In this document: positions 1 to 5,245 of the stretch, in pieces
How positions within the stretch are numbered: position 1 is the stretch's first letter
How the letters are laid out: each line of letters starts with the position of its first letter
Assembly: GCA_944382805.1 (NCBI GenBank)
Contig: CALWNS010000110.1
Coordinates: 1 to 8,249, forward strand
Source: an uncultured Gemmiger sp.
GTDB lineage: Bacteria > Bacillota > Clostridia > Oscillospirales > Ruminococcaceae
Direction: 5' to 3'
DNA: 8,249 nucleotides
Notes under the pieces: generated by a model
Databases searched by the model: none
What the model was told of the DNA's origin: nothing
Seen by the model: only the letters and a program-made list of their open reading frames with translations
Made by a program: the position numbers and the translations under genes

Positions 1-181
1 GCCCGCGCCGCTCATCGCTGACAAGGCCGGCGTTTTTCAAAATGCCAAGATGATGGCTGACCGAAGGCTTGGCCATGTCAAAATGCGCGGCGATCTCGCC
101 CGCTGTCATCTCGCCGCCGGCCAGCAGCTCCAAAATATGCCGCCGGGTCGGGTCTGACAGCGCCTTGAATGCATCTGCCAT
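1..181 (-). CDS. ArsR/SdpR-type winged-helix repressor, partial (3' end beyond the left edge)
   Basis: The first 60 codons of a small DNA-binding repressor are visible. The protein starts MADAFKALSDPTRRHILELL, the classic opening of the ArsR family's SdpR-like (autorepressor) branch. Residues about 26-53 form the helix-turn-helix (TAGEIAAHF, then the recognition helix around KPSVSHHLGIL), and the wing is beginning at the edge. No cysteine is present in the visible part, so the ArsR-type metal site at the recognition helix is absent; this suggests regulation of itself and a neighbour rather than metal sensing. AAAGGAG stands a few bases before the ATG and supports the start at 181. It shares 32 of 59 aligned residues with the repressor at 3840, so the two are paralogues. 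By analogy its partner (an SdpI-like or transporter gene) should lie downstream, outside the window; that is inference. Confidence 0.9.
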   Translation of the reverse strand, partial: MADAFKALSDPTRRHILELLAGGEMTAGEIAAHFDMAKPSVSHHLGILKNAGLVSDERRG

Positions 182-221
182 AAACGCTCCTTTCTGTGCG
201 CCCTGTGGGTCCCGTAAGATG

Positions 222-239
222 ATTAGACAACCATCTAAT
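222..239. promoter_or_regulatory. Inverted-repeat operator candidate, ATTAGA-N6-TCTAAT
   Basis: An 18-base inverted repeat with perfect 6-base arms, ATTAGA (222-227) and TCTAAT (234-239), lies just downstream of the -10 box of the left-edge repressor gene, in an AT-rich island. Position and symmetry suit a dimeric winged-helix repressor acting on its own gene. That the repressor binds here is inference; the repeat itself is directly visible. Confidence 0.6.
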
Positions 240-246
240 TATAAAC

Positions 247-275
247 AGTATAGCCCCGCCTGCGCGGCTTGTCAA
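247..275 (-). promoter_or_regulatory. Promoter of the left-edge ArsR/SdpR-type gene
   Basis: Read on the minus strand, a perfect -35 TTGACA (270-275) is followed after exactly 17 bases by a -10 TATACT (247-252). This is the best sigma-A promoter in the window. Transcription should start near 240, about 60 bases before the ATG. The operator-like inverted repeat at 222-239 begins just past the -10 box, over the start site, as expected for an autorepressed gene. Confidence 0.8.
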
Positions 276-373
276 GCGGATGTACGGTGCGGGAGGCCCC
301 CCTGCAAAAGCAAAAAGCAAGAAACAGCAATAAGGCAGCAAGCAAAGGGAATGCTTTCTTTACAAAAGCGGAC

Positions 374-379
374 TATAAT
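374..379 (+). promoter_or_regulatory. Probable -10 box of the glycosidase gene, weak -35
   Basis: A perfect TATAAT lies 55 bases before the glycoside hydrolase start in an AT-rich patch. No good -35 is present: the only TTGACA-like element (TTTACA, 359-364) is 9 bases away, too close. Around the proper distance (about 351-357) sits the right arm of a short imperfect repeat, AAGCA (340-344) and TGCTT (352-356). A perfect -10 with a poor -35 suits an activator-dependent promoter. The AraC-family gene that converges on the hydrolase is a plausible activator, but this is inference. Confidence 0.45.
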
Positions 380-433
380 TAAGAAAAAACAGCCGCCGGG
401 CGGGCAAGCGCGGCGGCAGGAAGGAGCACTGAA

Positions 434-2338
434 ATGAAACAAACGCTGCAAAACTGGATCTTTGCCACGGGCGATACGCCGGACTGCCTGCAGAACGGGC
501 GCGCAGTCACGGTGCCGCATACCTGGAACATTGAGGACGGGCTGGAGGAATATACCGGCTTTGCCTGGTATGCCTGTGCGCTGGACGTGCCGGAAAGCTG
601 GCGCAAAGGCCGCGTGCGCGTGCGCTTTGGCGCGGCGTTCCACAGCGCGGTGGTATACCTTAACGGCCGGGAGGTCGGCGGCCACAGCAATGCCGGCTAT
701 ACGCCGTTCACGGTGGAGCTGACCCCGTGGCTGCAATTCGGCGCGGAAAACCGCCTGACCGTGCGGGTGGACAACCGATTCTCGGAGGAAGCGCTGCCCT
801 ACCAGCGCAGCTATGACTGGGCCAACGATGGCGGCCTGATCCGCCCGGTAGAACTGCTGGTGACCGGCCGCGCCTGCCTGCAGGAGATAGCCGTGCAGGC
901 GGAGCCGATTCTGTGCGGGACCGGCCGCCGCGATGCGGGGGCCGCGGCTTTTGGATTTACGGCCGGGGTCAGCGCGGCGCCGGGCAGCGGCGCGCTCCGG
1001 CTTTGCTGGGCGCTGTGCCCGGCCGGCAGCGATCAGGCGCTGGCCTCCGGCGCATTGGAGGCGGCCGACCCGCAGCAGGATACCTGCTTTGAACAGGCGG
1101 CCGAAATGCTGCCGCGGGTGCGGTATTGGCATTTTGACCACCCCGACCTATACACGCTGCGCCTGCGGCTGACGGATGGGGGCGAGACCCTGGACGAGAG
1201 CACGGTGCGTATCGGCTTCCGGCAGATGCGCACACAGGGGCAGACGCTTTACCTGAACGGCGAAGCGGTGCGCCTGTGCGGTACCGAATGGATGCCGGGC
1301 GGCGACCCGCAGTACGGGATGGCGGAACCGCTGCCGCAGCTGCACAAAATGCTGAAACTGCTGAAGGAGACCAACTGCGTCCTGACCCGTTTCCATTGGC
1401 AGCAGGACGATGCCGTGCTGGACTGGTGCGATGAAAACGGCATTTTGGTGCAGGAGGAAGTTCCGTTTTGGGGCAAAGACCCCGAAGTGCCCACCGGGGC
1501 GCAGTGGAAGGCGGCGCGCAGCCAGCTGCGGGAGATGATCGCAGCCCACCGCAACCACCCCTGCATCATTGCCTGGGGCGTGGGCAACGAACTGGACGCC
1601 CAGCGCCCGCAGACAAAGCGGTATATCCGCCGGGCCGTGGCGCTGGCGCATGAGCTGGACGGCAGCCGCTTTGCCGATTATGTCAGCAACACCTGGTGGC
1701 GCGATGGGCTGAACGACGCCGTGGCGGACGGCGACCTGCTGATGCTCAACGAGTACACGGGCACCTGGTTCCCCGACCGGGAGGTACATGAGGAGCTGGA
1801 TAAGTTTGTGGCCGCCAACCCGGGGCGCGCGGTGCTGCCTTCGGAGTTTGGCTTGTGCGAGCCGGCTTTCTCCGGCGGCGATGCGCGGCGGGAGGAGATC
1901 TTCCGGGAAAAGATGGCCGCCTACCGGCAGTACCCGGCCATCGCCGGCACCATCAACTTCTGCCTGAACGACTACCGCACCCACATCGGGGAGGACGGCC
2001 GGGGCAAGTATAAGCGCCGCGTACACGGCTCCACCGAGATGGACGGAACGCCCAAGCCCTCTTACTGGGCCGTACAGCGCGAATGCGCGCCCTTTGCGCT
2101 GCAATGGGACGGCACGGCCGGCGCGCTGCGCTGCCGCAGCGACCTGCCCTGTTACGAGATGCGCGGATACACCCTGCAGCTGCTGGATGCGCAGGGGCAG
2201 CTGCTGGATACGCTGTGCATCCCGGACCTGCGCCCGGGCGATACCTGGCGGTTCGAAGCCGGCCGCGCCGCCCGCGTGACCGTGCTGCGTCCCAACGGCT
2301 GGACGGCAGGCAGCTGTGCTGTGCGGGAAAACGGATAA
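434..2338 (+). CDS. Glycoside hydrolase family 2 (beta-galactosidase/beta-glucuronidase-like), cytoplasmic
   Basis: A 634-residue retaining exo-glycosidase with GH2 architecture: a jelly-roll sugar-binding domain (about 1-145, with LNGREVGGHSNAGYTPF and the NDGGLIRPVEL motif), an immunoglobulin-like domain (about 150-262), a TIM barrel (about 266-550) and a short beta-rich C-terminus (about 555-634). The acid/base is Glu386 in WGVGNE; the likely nucleophile is Glu471 in LPSEFG, a normal spacing of 85 residues. NEY at 439-441 is the usual barrel motif between them. There is no signal peptide, so it should act on imported oligosaccharides or glycosides. I see no Asn-x-Lys carboxylate-binding motif typical of beta-glucuronidases in the 510-545 loop (CLNDYRTHIGEDGRGKYK), so galactosidase or another specificity is more likely; the substrate is unknown. 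AAGGAG seven bases before the ATG supports the start. It is monocistronic and converges with an AraC regulator. Confidence 0.93.
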   Translation: MKQTLQNWIFATGDTPDCLQNGRAVTVPHTWNIEDGLEEYTGFAWYACALDVPESWRKGRVRVRFGAAFHSAVVYLNGREVGGHSNAGYTPFTVELTPWLQFGAENRLTVRVDNRFSEEALPYQRSYDWANDGGLIRPVELLVTGRACLQEIAVQAEPILCGTGRRDAGAAAFGFTAGVSAAPGSGALRLCWALCPAGSDQALASGALEAADPQQDTCFEQAAEMLPRVRYWHFDHPDLYTLRLRLTDGGETLDESTVRIGFRQMRTQGQTLYLNGEAVRLCGTEWMPGGDPQYGMAEPLPQLHKMLKLLKETNCVLTRFHWQQDDAVLDWCDENGILVQEEVPFWGKDPEVPTGAQWKAARSQLREMIAAHRNHPCIIAWGVGNELDAQRPQTKRYIRRAVALAHELDGSRFADYVSNTWWRDGLNDAVADGDLLMLNEYTGTWFPDREVHEELDKFVAANPGRAVLPSEFGLCEPAFSGGDARREEIFREKMAAYRQYPAIAGTINFCLNDYRTHIGEDGRGKYKRRVHGSTEMDGTPKPSYWAVQRECAPFALQWDGTAGALRCRSDLPCYEMRGYTLQLLDAQGQLLDTLCIPDLRPGDTWRFEAGRAARVTVLRPNGWTAGSCAVRENG

Positions 2339-2369
2339 ACGGCGGCGCCGAACACCTAAATAAAGATCA

Positions 2370-2415
2370 GGCGGCAGCCCTGCCCATTTGGCGGCGGGCT
2401 GCCGCCGTTTGTTTA
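2370..2415. terminator. Bidirectional terminator between the glycosidase and araC-type genes
   Basis: Perfect 11-base arms GGCGGCAGCCC (2370-2380) and GGGCTGCCGCC (2396-2406) enclose a 15-base loop that can add a small inner GCC/GGC stem. A T-rich run, GTTTGTTTA, follows on the plus strand, and the A-rich stretch to the left (AATAAAGA) reads as T-rich on the minus strand. It sits between convergent stop codons and can end both transcripts. The AraC-type gene's stop codon overlaps the plus-strand T run. Confidence 0.85.
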
Positions 2416-3279
2416 CTCGACCCCGGGCGCGGCGTAGGCGCCGGCCGCGCCAAGGCGGTAAGCGGTCGGGGTCATGCCCTCCTGCCGTTTGAACACGCTG
2501 CAAAAGCGGCTCTCGCTGGAAAAACCGGTATCGTAGCCGATCTCCTTGACGGTGCGCGCGGTGGTTTTCAGCAAATAGCGGGCGGTGGAAAGGCGGGTGC
2601 GCAGCAGGTATTCGTGCGGGGTGTAACCCGTCTCGCGTTTGAACAGCCGGCTGAAGTGGTAGGGACTCAGCCCGACCTGGGCGGCCAGCTTTTCCAGCGG
2701 CAGATCCTCGGCAAAATGTTCGTTGATGTAGGCGATGCACTGTGCGGCCGCCCCGCCGGGCTGCCGGCCGGCGGGCGGCGCGGCCAGCAGGAGTTCGGTC
2801 AATATATCGTGCAGGTGCTTGGAAAGCAGCGGCTCGCGGAGCAAGGCGCCCGCGGCAAAGCTCTGCGCAATGGCGCGCAGGGAAGCCGCCGCGGCGTCCG
2901 GGTCCGCCGGCGTGATAACCAGACCCAGCCGCTGGCGTACAAGGCTGCACAGCGCCCGCGCGGCCGCGCCGTCAAAGTGGCACCAGAGGCAGCGGCAGCC
3001 CTGTGCGCTGGCATAAGCGTGCGGGCGGTAACAGTCCAGCAGGGCAAACTGCCCGGCCGCAACGCCGGCGGCCTGCCCGCCCTGGCGCACCTCCATCGCG
3101 CCCTGCTCCACATACAGCAGCAGAAAGCTGTCAAACGAATTGCGCCGGATGGAATAGCCGGGCAGATAGTGGTACGCCCCGCATTGCAGCGGGTACAGAA
3201 AAGCCTGTATAGCCGTCTGGCTGGGCGTGTAGACATAATAAACCGAATCCGGGGCGACATAGGCGGCGCGGGGGACCAT
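2413..3279 (-). CDS. AraC-family transcriptional regulator with N-terminal cupin sensor
   Basis: A 288-residue regulator. Residues about 20-140 form a cupin-like effector domain (PGYSIRRNSFDSFLLLYVEQG, then GQFALLDCYRPHAY and the CLWCHFDG strand), a type that often senses a sugar. The C-terminal domain (about 180-275) has the two AraC helix-turn-helix units: LEKLAAQVGLSPYHFSRLFK (196-214) and VKEIGYDTGFSSESRF (244-259), followed by the conserved FKRQEGMTPTAYR. AGGAGG seven bases before ATG at 3279 fixes the start; the same frame is open for 107 codons upstream, but that part covers this gene's promoter and the preceding terminator. Lying tail-to-tail with the glycosidase, it is a good candidate to activate that gene in response to its substrate, but its binding sites are unknown. 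Confidence 0.93.
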   Translation of the reverse strand: MVPRAAYVAPDSVYYVYTPSQTAIQAFLYPLQCGAYHYLPGYSIRRNSFDSFLLLYVEQGAMEVRQGGQAAGVAAGQFALLDCYRPHAYASAQGCRCLWCHFDGAAARALCSLVRQRLGLVITPADPDAAAASLRAIAQSFAAGALLREPLLSKHLHDILTELLLAAPPAGRQPGGAAAQCIAYINEHFAEDLPLEKLAAQVGLSPYHFSRLFKRETGYTPHEYLLRTRLSTARYLLKTTARTVKEIGYDTGFSSESRFCSVFKRQEGMTPTAYRLGAAGAYAAPGVE

Positions 3280-3327
3280 AGCGAACCTCCTGGCAGGAAC
3301 CGCGCAATTCTGCGCTGTTTTTCTTTC

Positions 3328-3356
3328 ATCATACTGCGGTTCCCGTTGTTTTGCAA
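3328..3356 (-). promoter_or_regulatory. Promoter of the AraC-family gene
   Basis: On the minus strand, -35 TTGCAA (3351-3356) and -10 TATGAT (3328-3333) are separated by 17 bases, placing the transcript start near 3321, about 40 bases before the ATG. It lies just past the terminator of the upstream cysteine-rich gene, so the regulator has its own transcript. Confidence 0.7.
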
Positions 3357-3365
3357 GGCTGCGCA

Positions 3366-3402
3366 GAAAACCGGCCCCGCCGCAGCGGCAGGGCCGGTTT
3401 TC
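3366..3402 (-). terminator. Terminator hairpin of the DUF1540 gene
   Basis: Perfect 12-base arms, GAAAACCGGCCC (3366-3377) and GGGCCGGTTTTC (3391-3402), enclose a 13-base loop. The stem touches the stop codon of the minus-strand cysteine-rich gene. The T run is mainly inside the descending arm (GGTTTTC). It separates that gene from the AraC-type promoter immediately downstream. Confidence 0.72.
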
Positions 3403-3703
3403 ACTTTTCCAGGCGGCTGGCGCACTGGGGGCCAAGGCCGCTCTCCTTAATGTGCACCTGCGCCGCGCAGCAGCGCAGGGCAGCGTTGTAGCGGCAGGCG
3501 GTATCATCGCAGCGCACGCCGGTCTCGGCGGTGGGCGGCGCGTTGTCGGTGGCGGCGTTGCCGTATGCTTCGTTGCAGCGGTAGCTGCGGCAAACCGCAT
3601 CCTCCTGCCCGGCGTGGTGGATCTTTACCTGGCCCAGGCAGCAGGCGCCGCCTTTGTTGTGGCAGCAATCGCTCTGGTTGCAGTCAAGGTAACACATCAT
3701 CAT
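3401..3703 (-). CDS. Cysteine-rich protein with two DUF1540 repeats
   Basis: A 100-residue protein with 13 cysteines and two copies of one pattern. In repeat 1, Cys8-x4-Cys13-x7-Cys21 is followed by LGQVKI and Cys38. In repeat 2, Cys65-x4-Cys70-x7-Cys78 is followed by AAQVHI and Cys94. A linker of about 20 residues (45-64, rich in Ala, Asn and Pro) joins them. Four spaced cysteines and an x-V-x-I strand are the signature of DUF1540, a small Firmicute domain thought to bind metal, of unknown function. There is no signal peptide or membrane segment. The start is ambiguous: three ATG codons in a row (3703, 3700, 3697) follow GGAGG (3708-3712). The second or third has the better spacing (7 or 10 bases rather than 4), so the protein may be 98-99 residues. 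It is divergent from the SdpR/SdpI-type operon. I could not find a convincing promoter for it in the GC-rich gap. Confidence 0.85.
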   Translation of the reverse strand: MMMCYLDCNQSDCCHNKGGACCLGQVKIHHAGQEDAVCRSYRCNEAYGNAATDNAPPTAETGVRCDDTACRYNAALRCCAAQVHIKESGLGPQCASRLEK

Positions 3704-3771
3704 AACACCTCCGCCCCTAGTTTGCCCGGCTGGGCGGCGGCTATGCGCGGCCCCCGTTCGCCATACAGGGG

Positions 3772-3800
3772 TTGACAGGGGACGATATGAGTGATACTAT
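3772..3800 (+). promoter_or_regulatory. Promoter of the sdpR-sdpI-DUF1294-type operon
   Basis: A perfect -35 TTGACA (3772-3777) is followed after 17 bases by TACTAT (3795-3800); an alternative -10, GATACT (3793-3798), has 15-base spacing. A directly repeated ACAGGGG (3765-3771 and 3775-3781), one helical turn apart, straddles the -35. The -10 overlaps the inverted repeat at 3798-3819. Confidence 0.7.
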
Positions 3801-3819
3801 TTAACCGATAGGTGAAATA
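3798..3819. promoter_or_regulatory. Inverted-repeat operator candidate of the SdpR-type repressor
   Basis: Nine-base arms TATTTAACC (3798-3806) and GGTGAAATA (3811-3819) surround GATA, with one mismatched pair. The element covers the end of the -10 box and the expected transcript start, and ends 20 bases before the repressor ATG. This is the place expected for negative autoregulation by the encoded ArsR-type dimer. Its sequence differs from the operator candidate of the paralogous repressor at 222-239. Confidence 0.62.
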
Positions 3820-3839
3820 TGACGAACCGGAGGTGTACC

Positions 3840-4163
3840 ATGTCTGCCGTTTTCAAAGCGCTCAGCGACCCGACCCGCCGCCGCATTCTACAGCTTTTGC
3901 GGGACAGGGACCTGACGGCGGGCGAGATCGCCGCGCAGTTTGTCCTTTCCCGCCCGGCCATCACTAAACATCTGGAGGTCCTGCGCCAGGCCGAACTGGT
4001 CAGCTCCGAAAAGCACGGCACCTACATCGTGTACGCCATCAACCTCAGCGCGCTGCAGGCGGCGTTGGGAGATTTCCTGGCATATTTTGACAAAGTGCAG
4101 GCCGACCGACCGCTGCGGCGGGCGGAGCCTTGGGCAAAAGGAAAGGCAGGGGAGAGCCAATGA
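3840..4163 (+). CDS. SdpR-type ArsR-family autorepressor
   Basis: A 107-residue winged-helix repressor. It opens with MSAVFKALSDPTRRRILQLL; the helix-turn-helix spans about 26-49 (TAGEIAAQFVLSRPAITKHL) and the wing about 50-68 (VSSEKHGTYIVYAI). It has no cysteine at all, so it lacks the metal-sensing sites of ArsR/SmtB and fits the SdpR autorepressor group, which controls its own operon with a downstream SdpI membrane protein. In Bacillus subtilis, SdpI holds SdpR at the membrane when the SdpC toxin is bound. GGAGGTG four bases before 3840 selects this start; an in-frame ATG at 3819 lies inside the operator repeat. Its stop overlaps the next start as ATGA, so the repressor and membrane protein are translationally coupled. 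Confidence 0.92.
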   Translation: MSAVFKALSDPTRRRILQLLRDRDLTAGEIAAQFVLSRPAITKHLEVLRQAELVSSEKHGTYIVYAINLSALQAALGDFLAYFDKVQADRPLRRAEPWAKGKAGESQ

Positions 4164-4849
4164 GTCCGCGCAAGGGCTGGGTGGAGGTCGGCATCGGCGT
4201 TCTTTCTCTGCTGATGCTGTTTTTTGGCGCACAGGCCGCGGCCGGGGCGCCGCTGGCCGCCGCGGCAGTCATGGTCTGCGGCATTGCGGCGCTGGGCCTG
4301 TTCGCCGTGTTTGCGCCGCGCCTGCTGCGCCTTTCCAAAGGAAACCCCAAGCTGCGCCTGGTCTGGATATCGGTGGGGTTTGTCGCTGTGCTCGTGTTGG
4401 GCGCGGCGGTGCTGGTGGGGGCGGAGGAACCGCTCACGGCGCTGCTGGGCGAAAAACGCATGGATGAGATCGTGAAAGTTTTTGTGTTTGGCGTTACCGG
4501 CGTCTTTGTTCTGTTGTTTGGCAACGAGGCGCCCAAGGTGCCGTTCAACCGCTATATGGGCCTGCGCCTGCCCTGGACCGTTACCGATGAAGCTGCCTGG
4601 CGCGCGGCGCACCGGCTGCTGGGGGCGCTGGCTTGGCCCTGCGGTCTGGCGCAGCTGGCCATCGCATTGTGGCTGCCGGCCGCGCTGATCGAAAGGAACA
4701 AACAGGCCGTGTGGCTGTTCCTGCTGCCCGCGCTCGTGTGGTTGCTGGTCCCCAGCGTTTATTCGCTGTGGTTCTTTGGCCGCCGCTGGAACGTGGGGCC
4801 GGGCTGGCTGTACGGCCGCGGCCGGAAAGGCGGGCGGAACAAACTATGA
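4160..4849 (+). CDS. SdpI-family integral membrane protein
   Basis: A 229-residue protein with about six predicted membrane helices (near 8-26, 31-52, 67-88, 103-121, 152-173 and 183-206). The SdpI signature is clear at 121-154: GNEAPKVPFN, RYMGLRLPWT, then DEAAWRAAHRLLG. This matches the G-N-x-x-P-K, N-x-x-x-G-(I/L)-R-x-P-W-T and W-x-x-x-H-R-x-x-G pattern of the family. In B. subtilis SdpI gives immunity to the SdpC toxin and signals by recruiting its repressor; most homologues have no known toxin, and no SdpC-like gene is visible here. The N-terminus lacks the LPxxVPxHW motif of the DUF1648 domain that precedes the SdpI domain in longer members. The start is set by the ATGA overlap with the repressor and by AGGGGAG just upstream. 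The last 20 residues are basic and Gly-rich, probably cytosolic. Confidence 0.9.
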   Translation: MSPRKGWVEVGIGVLSLLMLFFGAQAAAGAPLAAAAVMVCGIAALGLFAVFAPRLLRLSKGNPKLRLVWISVGFVAVLVLGAAVLVGAEEPLTALLGEKRMDEIVKVFVFGVTGVFVLLFGNEAPKVPFNRYMGLRLPWTVTDEAAWRAAHRLLGALAWPCGLAQLAIALWLPAALIERNKQAVWLFLLPALVWLLVPSVYSLWFFGRRWNVGPGWLYGRGRKGGRNKL

Positions 4850-5142
4850 TGACCCCGTTTGCAGCGATCTGGCCGGCCCTACCGGCAGGCTATCTGGTAT
4901 TTATCAATCTGCTGGCTTTTTGGCTGATGGCAGCCGACAAACGCCGCGCGCAGCGCGGGGCCTGGCGCATCCCGGAGCGCGCCTTGTTTGCCTCGGCGCT
5001 GCTGGGCGGCAGCGCTGGCGCCTGGCTGGGGATGCGCCTGTTCCGCCATAAGACCCGCCATGCGCGCTTTGCGGTGGGCATACCGCTCCTTCTGGCTGCG
5101 CAGGTCCTGCTGGCCTTGGGCTGGAAAGCGAACTTTATGTAA
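4846..5142 (+). CDS. DUF1294 small membrane protein
   Basis: A 98-residue protein of the DUF1294 family. The family core is unmistakable: NLLAFWLMAADKRRAQRGAWRIPE (21-44), then LLGGSAGAWLGMRLFRHKT (52-70) and FAVGIP (75-80). Three membrane segments are likely (about 11-29, 46-63 and 76-93), with a basic loop at 31-43. The biochemical function of DUF1294 is unknown; some homologues carry an N-terminal cold-shock domain, which this one lacks. ATG at 4846 overlaps the sdpI-type stop as ATGA; a second ATG at 4849 would remove one residue. The tight coupling says it is made together with the SdpI-type protein, so a shared membrane role is a fair inference. Confidence 0.9.
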   Translation: MMTPFAAIWPALPAGYLVFINLLAFWLMAADKRRAQRGAWRIPERALFASALLGGSAGAWLGMRLFRHKTRHARFAVGIPLLLAAQVLLALGWKANFM

Positions 5143-5164
5143 ATATGTAAATTCGGCGCAAATT

Positions 5165-5197
5165 CGCCGCCGCCTTGTTGCTGCCGGCGCGGCGGCG
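5165..5197 (+). terminator. GC hairpin after the DUF1294 gene, overlapping the next promoter
   Basis: Perfect 9-base arms CGCCGCCGC (5165-5173) and GCGGCGGCG (5189-5197) surround a 15-base loop. No T run follows (TGCTATACT comes next), so it is at best a weak or Rho-assisted terminator, or an RNA-stabilising end. It overlaps the -35/spacer of the esterase promoter. The AT-rich piece just before it contains ATGTAAAT twice in tandem (5137-5152). Confidence 0.4.
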
Positions 5198-5206
5198 TGC
5201 TATACT
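5178..5206 (+). promoter_or_regulatory. Extended -10 promoter of the esterase operon
   Basis: TATACT (5201-5206) preceded by TG and one base (5198-5200) makes an extended -10. The -35 at the right distance (TTGCTG, 5178-5183, 17-base spacer) is weak, normal for this class. The transcript should begin near 5213, about 33 bases before the ATG. Confidence 0.65.
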
Positions 5207-5216
5207 TGAAACATCG

Positions 5217-5232
5217 TTTAACACCTGTTAAA
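5217..5232. promoter_or_regulatory. Perfect leader palindrome TTTAACACCTGTTAAA
   Basis: A 16-base inverted repeat with perfect 7-base arms (TTTAACA and TGTTAAA) around CC lies between the transcript start and the ribosome binding site of the esterase gene. The location and AT-rich symmetry suit an operator. The protein that would bind is unknown. It shares a TTTAAC half with the SdpR-type operator candidate at 3798-3819, but the half-site spacing differs. Confidence 0.5.
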
Positions 5233-5245
5233 AAGGACGTGCCTT

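Noticed and set aside
272..1141. A 289-codon minus-strand frame before the glycosidase
   Set aside because: Antisense to the GH2 N-terminal domain and crossing its promoter; low-complexity Arg/Ala composition.
1148..2950. A 600-codon open frame on the minus strand
   Set aside because: It lies antisense to the clear GH2 gene, continues out of frame through the AraC-type gene, and its translation is rich in Arg, Ala and Gly with no domain; a by-product of high GC.
2083..3450. A 455-codon open frame on the plus strand
   Set aside because: It overlaps the end of the GH2 gene and is antisense to the whole AraC-family gene, crossing the strong terminator at 2370-2406. No domain or ribosome site supports it.
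3452..3775. A 107-codon plus-strand frame with hydrophobic stretches
   Set aside because: Antisense to the cysteine-rich DUF1540 gene, whose two-repeat cysteine pattern and ribosome site show the real coding strand.
3819..3842. An upstream ATG for the SdpR-type gene
   Set aside because: It is inside the inverted repeat and has no ribosome site, while GGAGGTG precedes the ATG at 3840 and the shorter start matches the paralogue.
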